NCBI GenBank assembly: GCA_041675325.1
Contig: JBAYUG010000003.1
Coordinates: forward strand, 1 to 64,000
Source of the DNA: CAIKZJ01 sp041675325
Lineage (GTDB): Bacteria; Bacteroidota; Ignavibacteria; Tepidaquicellales; Tepidaquicellaceae
DNA: 64,000 nucleotides
Reading direction: 5' to 3'
The notes beneath the pieces are model-generated. The model was not told the DNA's origin and made no database searches. It saw only the letters and a program-made list of their open reading frames with translations. The position numbers and the translations under genes were made by a program. Below are positions 46,168-54,437 of this stretch, piece after piece (the stretch's first letter is position 1; the number at the start of each line of letters is the position of its first letter).

Positions 46168-48558
46168 TTACTGGAATGATGTTACCTGAATTCCATTGTT
46201 GTGCAATTTTTCGAAAACGCACTGAATGAAAGAACTTTTAATTTTCGTATGCCTGCTGATATCATTTACCCAGAAACTCAGCTCCCATTTCTGCTGACCA
46301 TTTATGTAAGAAATAATATTAATCTGTAGTTCCGAAATATTTTCTTTTACATCAGATTCCTGAATCGCATCGTTTACTATCTTAATGAAATCTTCATCCT
46401 TCATATCGGAAGTTATTTCAACATTGAGTCTGTCCTTTCTTAGTTTATTATTTGAAGTCCAGTTAATAAGATTTTTTGAAATTAAATCTCCGTTGGGAAT
46501 AATCAGCTCGGAACCTTCTTCCGAAGTTATGACCGATGACCTTAGACCAATAATTTTTACAGTACCTTCAATGCCTCCGAAATTAACAAAGTCTCCAACG
46601 CGGAAAGGTCTTTCCACAGCTATGACAATACCTGATACAAGATTGTTGATTATATACTGAAGACCGAAACCGATACCGATACCGAGCGCGCTTACAAGAA
46701 TTGTAATTTTATCAAGAGGTAATCCCGAAACTGCAATCGCAAAAAGAAATCCTAGACCGACTATAAACAATCTTAGAATCAAAAGAATACCGCCTGCATT
46801 GCTGCGGTATGTAGCTTCCTGCGTTTCATCGTTTACTTCAATAACCTGCTTGATCATTCCTGAAATGTAGAATGAAAGGAAGAGTACCAGCGGAAAAAGC
46901 AGAAGTGAACTGAAACTGAAAACAGTAGAGCCGACCGTTCTTGGCTCAGTCATAAAAGCAATAATCGAATCTGAGAAAAAAGCGTGAGTGTTCATTTCCT
47001 TCAGGTAAAAAGTGAGCCAGATGAAAGATGCAATAACCACAAGAAGCCAGGTCAGCTTCGATTTGATTTTGCCGATATCCAGCTTTAATGAAGGATTGTG
47101 AACATCATAATAATTCGCAATAACGTATATCAAATCCAACCCTGCATAAACTGCTATAGTCATGAAAATAGCCATGAAGAAAGAACTTATACCGCCCGAT
47201 AAAAATATTTTGCTCAGCGAAACATAACCTAAAATGTTCAGCACAAATCCCACAATCAAATGAACGATAAGAAATAAAAAAAGTGTCTTGATGAATGCTG
47301 AATTCCCGAAAGGTTTTTTTGAATAATCCATGAGTGCCTTTACGAGAAGCGCCGCAGGAATAATGCTCAGGAAATAAAATATCCTTTCATAGATGGTAGG
47401 TTCAAGAATAAAATCATTTATTTTAATGAGTAAGTAAAATACAAATACAACTAAATATGTTATACGATATTTCCGTCTAATATATTTCCTGAATACTATG
47501 AAGCTGACTATTAATAAAGTAAGCAGAAGATTTACCTGCACAAGGATAACGGGGGGATATACAAACATGTAAATAGAAACTTTAAGCAGAATAAGGAACA
47601 TAATAAGCCAGGGGAATTCATTAATGTACTCAAGTTTAATATCTTTAAATCCATTGAGTTTTTTCCTGAGCCTGAAATTAACTATATAGAACAGAACAGA
47701 AACAAAACTAAATACAAAGAGCAGTCTTAAGAAAAGCTCGGAAGTCCAGGAATTTTTAAAATAAATTGTGAAAGAATTATAAACAAAGTTAAATGAATTA
47801 GATGCAACAGTCCCGAAGTCAGGGTAATCTTTATCGAACATATTCCATAAGTAAGGATGATTCTGTGTAACAACCTGTACATGCCAATTTAAAGATTTCC
47901 TTATCATAACTTCCTGACCTATTGCTAAAGTAATTGCCAGCTCATTCCTTCTGTTCTCACTGACGGTAAGGTTTTGAATCTGTTTCAGGTTAATAGTTTT
48001 AATCGTATCGGCAGCATCCTTCAGAGATTTGAATTCGTCATTAAAAATATCTTTCAGGGAAGAGTCTGTTCCAATAACTTTAAGGAAGGACTTTTCATTT
48101 ATAAGGGAAGCAAGAGAATAACGGCTGACAAGCTCGGTTGATGAATTCTTAATGTCTTCGCTGTAGTCGTTGAGTTTAATCTTTAAGTTGAACACTCTCG
48201 ATTCAAGGTCATTTATTTCTTTAAGACTAATATTCAGTTTATTTATCCGTACGACCTCCTGCATTAATTCCTGTATTTCCTTGTCAAGGTTTTGGAACTC
48301 TGCTTTCCATTTGACTGTATCAATTTTCTGAACTGACTTTATGAATAAATCATTTATGATGACGCTTGCTATTTGAATCCACTCGGCAGGTGTTTTGGCA
48401 TCCGAAATCCCGAAATCATTAATCTGCACTTTCGTACCAGAGGTTGTATCCTTATGTGTCTGTTTTGGAGCGAATGAAATCTGAGAATAGGATTCAGATG
48501 AAATGAGTAAGCACAAGAATGCGGTTAAAATAAGCCATTTAGAAATCATAATCTTCAT
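46168..48558 (-). CDS. Large MscS-family mechanosensitive channel
   Basis: 796 aa, MscK/YbdG-like layout. Signal peptide (SSESYSQ, ~26), a periplasmic helical/coiled domain to ~240 (ELMQEVVRINKLNISLKEIND), about ten membrane helices, then the conserved pore helix GIGIGFGLQYIINNLVSG (~627-644). The MscS beta domain follows: VERPFRVGDFVNFGGIEGTVKIIGLRSS, and a C-terminal alpha/beta region. Opens under hypo-osmotic stress to release solutes. It is convergent with the orphan gene and is followed (upstream on the strand) by the L,D-transpeptidase gene. Confidence 0.92.
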   Translation of the reverse strand: MKIMISKWLILTAFLCLLISSESYSQISFAPKQTHKDTTSGTKVQINDFGISDAKTPAEWIQIASVIINDLFIKSVQKIDTVKWKAEFQNLDKEIQELMQEVVRINKLNISLKEINDLESRVFNLKIKLNDYSEDIKNSSTELVSRYSLASLINEKSFLKVIGTDSSLKDIFNDEFKSLKDAADTIKTINLKQIQNLTVSENRRNELAITLAIGQEVMIRKSLNWHVQVVTQNHPYLWNMFDKDYPDFGTVASNSFNFVYNSFTIYFKNSWTSELFLRLLFVFSFVSVLFYIVNFRLRKKLNGFKDIKLEYINEFPWLIMFLILLKVSIYMFVYPPVILVQVNLLLTLLIVSFIVFRKYIRRKYRITYLVVFVFYLLIKINDFILEPTIYERIFYFLSIIPAALLVKALMDYSKKPFGNSAFIKTLFLFLIVHLIVGFVLNILGYVSLSKIFLSGGISSFFMAIFMTIAVYAGLDLIYVIANYYDVHNPSLKLDIGKIKSKLTWLLVVIASFIWLTFYLKEMNTHAFFSDSIIAFMTEPRTVGSTVFSFSSLLLFPLVLFLSFYISGMIKQVIEVNDETQEATYRSNAGGILLILRLFIVGLGFLFAIAVSGLPLDKITILVSALGIGIGFGLQYIINNLVSGIVIAVERPFRVGDFVNFGGIEGTVKIIGLRSSVITSEEGSELIIPNGDLISKNLINWTSNNKLRKDRLNVEITSDMKDEDFIKIVNDAIQESDVKENISELQINIISYINGQQKWELSFWVNDISRHTKIKSSFIQCVFEKLHNNGIQVTSFQ

Positions 48559-48691
48559 AAGTTCGTTATATCTGTTAGTATATTGAATTAATAAGTAAAG
48601 AAGTATAAATATTGATTCAATTAAAAGGGGAAAACGATAGCAGGATGCTAACGTTTTCCTTAAAATAAAATGGCGTATTGAATAATATTAC

Positions 48692-49735
48692 CTAAAAACT
48701 CAGGTCGGAAATGTAATAACGTTCGTACTTTTTAAGATTCTTAATTACGTAATCCACGAGATTGGAAATTTTTTCATCGGTAAGCTCGCCTTTACCTTTT
48801 GCTTTAAATTCATTTGTCAGGTTTTCCTTCGTGGTCAAGGTAATAAGGTCTTCTTCATTCCATTTTAAATTAATGTTACCCTGATTGGAGTAGTTGTAAA
48901 TATCGTTATAGAGTTCAACAAAAAGACCTTTATCATCTCTACCAATCGTATAAGTTTTATAAATAATTCTAACGGGAAACTTATCTATTTCTTCAAAATC
49001 ATAAATCACACTTTTCTTGCTGTCAATCAAGTAAGTAAGATCTTTCGACTTAATAACACGTTTTAAAATGAACTCCTTCATCTTTGCAATATTGTCATTA
49101 TCATTCCTTACGCATCCGTGCGAAAGATGGCGTTTCTCTGCGGTTAGAAGATGGTTCTTGTTCGTGCCATGAAAATATCTCAGTGAATTTTCATCGTAGT
49201 GAACAACGAAAAGTCCAAGCGGATTGCCCGGTCCCGGCGGTGTTGCGGGTAAATGTTCTTTTCCTTTTGCAGGATCTTTGTATGTCGGGTAATTCCTGAT
49301 TCTGAACGCCTGAAATCTTCCGGTGTATGTTTTATCGGAAATGGTTCCAACAACGTTATTCCATGTATCAACGTAAGATGTGTCATTATTATCTATAAGA
49401 AATATATGCGAGCGGTATTCGGGGATATTAAGTTCCCAGAGAATTTTCATAGTATCACGAAGAAACTTTTCTGGAACAAAGTAATTAACTTTGAAATAGA
49501 CGCCGCCTCCCGCTTCAATCGGTTTCTCAACTTGCTCAATACTTCTTTTATCTGTTATTTTATTAACGATGTCATCCGATATTAACGGAAAATGGTCAGT
49601 TAGAAAATCAGACAATGACTTATCCGCACCATCAATACTTTCAGCTTCAATGTTTAAAGTATCAAAAGTCTGCGCACTTAAAAAAGAGGCAGTTACTAAG
49701 AATAAAGAAATAAGTAACAGACGTAGTTTTTTCAT
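48692..49735 (-). CDS. L,D-transpeptidase (YkuD domain)
   Basis: 347 aa, signal peptide 1-21 (FLSAQ). The YkuD active site is ENSLRYFHGTN with His ~187 and LSHGCVRNDND with Cys ~207, spaced as expected for the HxGT...HGC motif. PPGPGNPLG upstream is typical of the family's substrate loop. N-terminal ~70 residues may be a small substrate-binding module. Makes 3-3 peptidoglycan cross-links or anchors proteins in the periplasm; which of these is unknown. The C-terminal ~100 residues have no recognised domain. Transcribed in the same direction as the MscS gene, 133 bp upstream. Confidence 0.92.
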   Translation of the reverse strand: MKKLRLLLISLFLVTASFLSAQTFDTLNIEAESIDGADKSLSDFLTDHFPLISDDIVNKITDKRSIEQVEKPIEAGGGVYFKVNYFVPEKFLRDTMKILWELNIPEYRSHIFLIDNNDTSYVDTWNNVVGTISDKTYTGRFQAFRIRNYPTYKDPAKGKEHLPATPPGPGNPLGLFVVHYDENSLRYFHGTNKNHLLTAEKRHLSHGCVRNDNDNIAKMKEFILKRVIKSKDLTYLIDSKKSVIYDFEEIDKFPVRIIYKTYTIGRDDKGLFVELYNDIYNYSNQGNINLKWNEEDLITLTTKENLTNEFKAKGKGELTDEKISNLVDYVIKNLKKYERYYISDLSF

Positions 49736-49840
49736 TTAGATATTATAAATTAATTAATCTTAAATATATGAAACAAATATTTAGCGATATTGTTTCATAA
49801 AAACCAGAGTTCTGTGAAGAAAATATTTTCACAGAAAAGC

Positions 49841-50683
49841 TTAGAGAGTTTTTATAATTTTAACAAGAATCTTATTAAGTTCAGTGTGAGCATATCTTCT
49901 GTTGTTCTGTTCTTCCTTTTTCTTTTCATCAGCAGAACGCTTGTCTTCGAGCATTCTGTCAGCTATAAGGTCTCTGGTAATAAGTCCGATTGCTGAAAAC
50001 TTAATCCCTGCATGGACTGATGTAATGTTTTCGGGAGCAAGTGTATATCCGAGAACGTCAGAGCCTATATCCCTGTAGAATCTGGTCTCGGCTTCGGTTT
50101 CCGTCTGAGGTCCGATAATACTTAAATAAACCGATTCATTAATTTTAACTTTATTCTCCTGGAATATCTTGTAAATTCTTTCAAACAGTTTACTGTCATA
50201 AGCATTGCTCATGTCAGGAAAGCGGATTCCAAGCTCGTTGTCATTTTCACCAATAAGAGGATTATCACCCATCAGGTTTATGTGGTCATAAATCAATGCA
50301 AGCTCGCCGCACTCGAACCTTGGGTTTAGATTGCCGACTTCATCAATTGAAAGAATTTTTTCTATTCCCAGTAAGCTCATAATGTATATAATGTGTCCGA
50401 TATCACGCATCGAATATCCTTCGTAGAAAAAGAACCTGCCCTTGAAGATAAGAATATCGCGTGACCCTGCTTTAGCAAACAACAGTTTACCAATGTTCTC
50501 CTTTTCAACATTCTCGAATTTGGGAGGTATCTCTTTATAATCCAGCTTTTTAAGTACATTGATGCCGTATGGCAGTCCATAGTTTTCATCAATGATTAAT
50601 GCAGCTTTTGGTTTAAGCTTAGCAGGTATGTTATGCTTAATGTACTTCACGGATTCGAGAATCCTTTTCCTTTGTTCAGTCAT
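49841..50683 (-). CDS. Degenerate purine nucleoside phosphorylase paralogue
   Basis: 280 aa, same fold and length as the gene directly upstream, but active-site motifs are altered. GTGLG is DENYGLP (~32-38), GRFHFYEGY is GRFFFYEGY (phosphate-binding His to Phe), SNACGAV is SIDEVGNLN, and GMSTIPE is GYTLAPE; the Glu of ETRAEYR is kept in ETEAETR. Phosphorylase activity is therefore doubtful, and a regulatory, scaffolding or altered-substrate role is more likely. A Lys/Glu-rich tail ends the protein. It starts 5 bp after the active paralogue's stop, in a four-gene operon. The frame is intact, so it is a diverged gene rather than a pseudogene. Confidence 0.8.
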   Translation of the reverse strand: MTEQRKRILESVKYIKHNIPAKLKPKAALIIDENYGLPYGINVLKKLDYKEIPPKFENVEKENIGKLLFAKAGSRDILIFKGRFFFYEGYSMRDIGHIIYIMSLLGIEKILSIDEVGNLNPRFECGELALIYDHINLMGDNPLIGENDNELGIRFPDMSNAYDSKLFERIYKIFQENKVKINESVYLSIIGPQTETEAETRFYRDIGSDVLGYTLAPENITSVHAGIKFSAIGLITRDLIADRMLEDKRSADEKKKEEQNNRRYAHTELNKILVKIIKTL

Positions 50684-50688
50684 AATTC

Positions 50689-51486
50689 TTATAATTCAAT
50701 TAATAATTTTTTAATTAAGTTAACGAGTTTCGGCTCAGCGATTGCGGCTGATTCAATTATATCCTTTATCTTTGCAACCTTTAAAGTATCCGGAAATCCG
50801 AGGTCAGTAATTATGGAGAGCCCGAGTGTTCTCATTCCGAGTTCTCTTGCGACGATTGCCTCGGGTATAGTTGACATTCCAACTGTATCCGCGCCAATTC
50901 TTTGCATAAGCCTGTATTCAGCCCGTGTTTCAAGGTTAGGTCCCTGAACAGATACATAACTTCCTTTTTTAATACTTATATTATTCTTTATTGCTGTGCG
51001 CTCAGCAAGTTCAATAAGCTCCTTATCGTAAATGAAACTTGCCTGACCGTCGTTTCTGATATTACCGTTAATCGGAGTTGCAAACTGCATGTTTATATGA
51101 GATGTCATTATCATCAGGTCGGCTTTATTCAGTTTATTGCTGACAGCACCGCAGGCATTTGAAATGATAATTGTTTTTACTCCTGCATACTTAAAAACAT
51201 AAACCGGAAATGTTATGAGGTCATGATTGTATCCTTCATAAAAATGAAATCTGCCTGACATGGCAATAACATTCTTACCTGACAGCTTTCCGAGAATCAG
51301 TTTACCCGAGTGTGATTCAACGGTTGAAACCGGGAAACCAGGGATATCCCTGTAATCTAACGTTTGTTCTATATCGATAAACTTCACAAGTCCGCCAAGC
51401 CCTGTTCCGAGAATTATTCCAATCTCGTATTGATTGTCGTTGATTTCCTTTATGAAGTTATATGCATTTTCGTGTTTATTATTCAT
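50689..51486 (-). CDS. Purine nucleoside phosphorylase
   Basis: Phosphorolyses purine nucleosides in salvage. 265 aa, trimeric (type I) family. LGTGLGGL (~26-33), ESHSGKLILG (~57-66), SGRFHFYEGY (~77-86), SNACGAV (~110), ETRAEYR (~181) with the base-binding Glu, GMSTIPEAIVARE (~198-210), and SIITDLGFPD (~221). The last has Asp where mammalian enzymes have the base-reading Asn243. Asp at this site is associated with broader acceptance of 6-aminopurines; whether this holds here is unknown. Third gene of the YggS/DivIVA/PNP/PNP-like run, 3 bp after DivIVA. Confidence 0.92.
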   Translation of the reverse strand: MNNKHENAYNFIKEINDNQYEIGIILGTGLGGLVKFIDIEQTLDYRDIPGFPVSTVESHSGKLILGKLSGKNVIAMSGRFHFYEGYNHDLITFPVYVFKYAGVKTIIISNACGAVSNKLNKADLMIMTSHINMQFATPINGNIRNDGQASFIYDKELIELAERTAIKNNISIKKGSYVSVQGPNLETRAEYRLMQRIGADTVGMSTIPEAIVARELGMRTLGLSIITDLGFPDTLKVAKIKDIIESAAIAEPKLVNLIKKLLIEL

Positions 51487-51489
51487 TTT

Positions 51490-52107
51490 CTATTTCTTTA
51501 TCTCAAAACTTTCGTCGAATGTTCCCGGTCTATCGTTCTTAGGCGAAGACAGAGTAATATTTTTTAGTGGTTTAATGTCATTCTCAATGTCAAGGTCTGC
51601 GTCGTCTGAGTTAAAGTTTAAACTCGTTACGGAAGAAAGGTCCATTGTAATAATTTTCCTGTTCTTAAAGAATTCATCCAGTTCGTTTAGCTTGTCTGTG
51701 AGGAAGTTTCTTAGGTCGTCGAAAGTTTTTTCGTTTTTCTGCTTTATACTTTCAAGCTCATGTTTCCTCGCGAGAATCTCGTCTTCAAGGTTGTGTTTTA
51801 CGTTGCGTGCGTTGAGTTCAGCCTCGCGGACTATGAGTTCTGATTTTCTCTTAGCATTCTCGACTATCTGTTCACCAAGGTCCTGTGACTTTATGATAGC
51901 CCTCTGGAGGTTAAGTTCGTTTTCTTTATAGATATCAATATCCTGAAGAAGCGACTTAATGCGTTCCGCCTGATTTCTGTTCTCAACGATTAGTTTCTCA
52001 TAATGATTGCTTACAGTTTCAAGAAATGCATCCACCTCATCTGTATCGTAACCCCTAAGCGACTTTTTAAAGTCTCTTTTCTTAATATCTTTTGAAGAAA
52101 TAATCAT
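51490..52107 (-). CDS. DivIVA-domain protein
   Basis: 205 aa. The N-terminal membrane-curvature domain is visible: SSKDIKKRDFKKSLRGYDTDEVDAFLETV (~4-32), with the RGY-D-DEVD-FL pattern of DivIVA/GpsB. Then a long coiled coil (~35-145, ENRNQAERIKSLLQDIDIYK...) and an unstructured acidic tail. DivIVA proteins gather at negatively curved membranes and organise poles and division sites. Its presence in a nucleoside-salvage operon is unusual and its partner proteins are unknown. It lies 25 bp downstream of the YggS-type gene; YggS next to division genes is a familiar arrangement. Confidence 0.92.
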   Translation of the reverse strand: MIISSKDIKKRDFKKSLRGYDTDEVDAFLETVSNHYEKLIVENRNQAERIKSLLQDIDIYKENELNLQRAIIKSQDLGEQIVENAKRKSELIVREAELNARNVKHNLEDEILARKHELESIKQKNEKTFDDLRNFLTDKLNELDEFFKNRKIITMDLSSVTSLNFNSDDADLDIENDIKPLKNITLSSPKNDRPGTFDESFEIKK

Positions 52108-52132
52108 AATAGTATATGTTTAGTTTTTAATT

Positions 52133-52831
52133 TTAAATCAGATAATTCCTGCTGCCGAAAATTGCACTTCCAATTCTCAGCATGTTTGCGCCTTCTTCTA
52201 TAGCTATCCTGTAGTCTGATGTCATGCCCATAGAAAGATATTCAAAAGTACCGAATGTAACCCTGAGGTCCATGTAAAGATTTCTCAGCATGCTGAAATT
52301 CTCTCTTATTATCTTTTCATCGTCAGTGAACATTCCAATAGTCATTAGACCTCTAAGCCTTACGTTTTCGAGTTTACTTATATCCTCGCAGAGATTCTTA
52401 GCGTCATATGGCTCGATGCCCGATTTCTGGTCTTCATTGCTTGTGTTGACCTGTATCAGAATATCTATAACCCTGTTGTGTCTTTTTGCTTGTTCATCTA
52501 TAACCTGAGCAAGTTTAAAGCTGTCAACCGAATGTATCAAATGAACAAAATCAGCAATATACTTTACCTTATTAGACTGCAAATGTCCGACAAGATGCCA
52601 TTTAATGTTTTTATCTTTTAAGTTATCGTATTTTGATTTTAATTCCTGAACCTTGTTTTCTCCGAAATCGAGATGCCCGAGTCCGTTAATGAAAGCAATA
52701 TCGTTTTCAGGAAATGTTTTGCTGATTGCTACTAATGTTATTTCACTAAAATTTCTTCCGTATTCATAACATACTTTCCTGATATCAGCTAATAGAACGT
52801 CGTAATTTTCTTTAAGGTAGTCTTTATCCAT
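52133..52831 (-). CDS. YggS-family PLP-binding homeostasis protein
   Basis: 232 aa. Alanine-racemase-like barrel binding pyridoxal phosphate without known catalysis; maintains PLP balance. VAISKTFP (Lys36 region) is the Schiff-base site, then FGENKVQELKSKY, WHLVGHLQSNKVKYI, LRGLMTIG and SMGMTSDYRIAIEEGANMLRIGSAIFG, which bind the phosphate. First gene of a tight operon with DivIVA and the two phosphorylases. In many bacteria this gene lies near division genes, consistent with the DivIVA neighbour. Confidence 0.95.
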   Translation of the reverse strand: MDKDYLKENYDVLLADIRKVCYEYGRNFSEITLVAISKTFPENDIAFINGLGHLDFGENKVQELKSKYDNLKDKNIKWHLVGHLQSNKVKYIADFVHLIHSVDSFKLAQVIDEQAKRHNRVIDILIQVNTSNEDQKSGIEPYDAKNLCEDISKLENVRLRGLMTIGMFTDDEKIIRENFSMLRNLYMDLRVTFGTFEYLSMGMTSDYRIAIEEGANMLRIGSAIFGSRNYLI

Positions 52832-53000
52832 AACTTTAAAAAATATGCTTATTATAGATAAAATTCAATATTATTGGAATTACCTGAATTTCTGATTTAT
52901 TTATCTGCATTTACAAAACTTGAAACAGAAATAAAACATCTATTTCCATATCGGATTTATTTTTATTTCATTTAACATTTCCTATTCGGCTGAAAATATT

Positions 53001-53008
53001 TACATTTG
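53001..53008 (+). promoter_or_regulatory. Possible -7 promoter element for the MFS gene
   Basis: TACATTTG matches TAnnTTTG, the Bacteroidota -7 consensus, 32 bp upstream of the ATG at 53041. No clear TTTG at -33, so support is weak. Confidence 0.25.
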
Positions 53009-53040
53009 CAGAATTGATTTTTATTAATTTACAGAATCAC

Positions 53041-54414
53041 ATGACAGTCAGTACAGAATTGAAAAAACAGCCATCCGCATTCATCCGCTGGTTTGCACTG
53101 ATTTTAATCAGTCTTGCCATGTTCGGAAACTACTACATCTATGACAGCATAAGTCCGCTTGCCGACCTGCTTAAAGAGCAGCTTGGATTTTCGGATTCAA
53201 ATATCGGACTGCTGAATGCAATATACAGTTTCCCGAATATTATAATGGTTTTGATTGGCGGTTTAATAATAGACAGAATCGGCACAAGAAAATCTGTTTT
53301 AATTTTTACTGTGCTGATAATGCTTGGAGCCGTTATAACAGCTCTAAAGGGCGACCTTGTTACGATGGCAGCGGGAAGGCTGGTTTTCGGGCTTGGTGCT
53401 GAATCGATGATAGTTGCAATTACTACTATCGTTGCAAGATGGTTTAAAGGGAAAGAACTTTCTTTTGCGTTCGGGATAAACCTGACAGTTGCGAGACTTG
53501 GATCATTCCTTGCTTTAAACTCACCTACTATCGCTAGATCACTTTTTGATGACTGGCAAAAACCCTTGATAATTACTGTTGCCGCAGGAGTGTTTGCAGT
53601 TATTTGTATAATATTTTATTATGTGCTTGATTCATACGCATCGAAGAAATACGAAATGCCGAAAGACGGTTCACAGGATAAGATTGAGTTTAAAGAAATT
53701 TTCAGGTTTGGTGTTTCATTCTGGTACATTACTGCCTTGTGCGTAACTTTCTATTCAGCAATGTTTCCGTTTCAGACATTTGCAATAAAGTTTTTCCAGG
53801 AAGCACACGGAACTTCACGCGAAGTTGGCGGTAACCTTTCGAGCATTCTTACACTTGCCGCTATGGTATTTACACCTTTGTTCGGACTGCTCTCAGATAA
53901 AATCGGCAAGAGGTCTCTGCTTATGATGCTCGGTGCACTAGCTATAATACCCGTTTATCTGATTATGGCATACAAGGTTGACCTCGCTTCAATAGTAGGA
54001 CTTCAGGGTGGCATACATTTAAACATTCCATTCTTTGGGATTGAAGATTCAATAATCCCTTATTACCTGATTTTTCCGATGGCGATGATGGGATTTGCAT
54101 TCTCATTAATACCCGCAGTGATGTGGCCTTCGGTAGCTTTGGTAGTTAAAGAGGAAAAACTCGGAACTGCCTATGGACTTATGACGATGATACAAAATAT
54201 AGGATTATTCCTTTTTAACATTATGATAGGATGGGCAAATGATTTTTCCGGAGCGAGTGCAGAGAATCCAACTGGTTACAGGATGGGGATGTGGATATTT
54301 TCAATACTCGGATTCCTTGGTTTATTCTTTGCGTTCATGCTGAGACGGAATGAAATGGGTCCGAATGCACACGGGCTTGAACTCAGCGCTAAAGAGAAAG
54401 CAGCTTTAAAATAG
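53041..54414 (+). CDS. MFS transporter
   Basis: 457 aa, about 12 helices. The ATG at 53041 is preferred over an in-frame TTG 27 bp upstream. GGLIIDRIGTRKSVLIFT is motif A in loop 2-3, with a second-half copy FGLLSDKIGKRSLLMM. Resembles the nitrate/oxalate-like or organic-acid MFS groups in its early helices (YYIYDSISPLADLLKEQLGFSDSNIGLLNAIYS), but the substrate is not predictable. Only 23 bp before the POT-family gene on the same strand, so likely cotranscribed. Confidence 0.88.
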   Translation: MTVSTELKKQPSAFIRWFALILISLAMFGNYYIYDSISPLADLLKEQLGFSDSNIGLLNAIYSFPNIIMVLIGGLIIDRIGTRKSVLIFTVLIMLGAVITALKGDLVTMAAGRLVFGLGAESMIVAITTIVARWFKGKELSFAFGINLTVARLGSFLALNSPTIARSLFDDWQKPLIITVAAGVFAVICIIFYYVLDSYASKKYEMPKDGSQDKIEFKEIFRFGVSFWYITALCVTFYSAMFPFQTFAIKFFQEAHGTSREVGGNLSSILTLAAMVFTPLFGLLSDKIGKRSLLMMLGALAIIPVYLIMAYKVDLASIVGLQGGIHLNIPFFGIEDSIIPYYLIFPMAMMGFAFSLIPAVMWPSVALVVKEEKLGTAYGLMTMIQNIGLFLFNIMIGWANDFSGASAENPTGYRMGMWIFSILGFLGLFFAFMLRRNEMGPNAHGLELSAKEKAALK

Positions 54415-54437
54415 AAACCGAAATAATAATATAATTT

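Noticed and set aside
49841..50683. Degenerate phosphorylase as a pseudogene
   Set aside because: Frame is complete, length normal, and several structural motifs are conserved; loss is confined to active-site residues.
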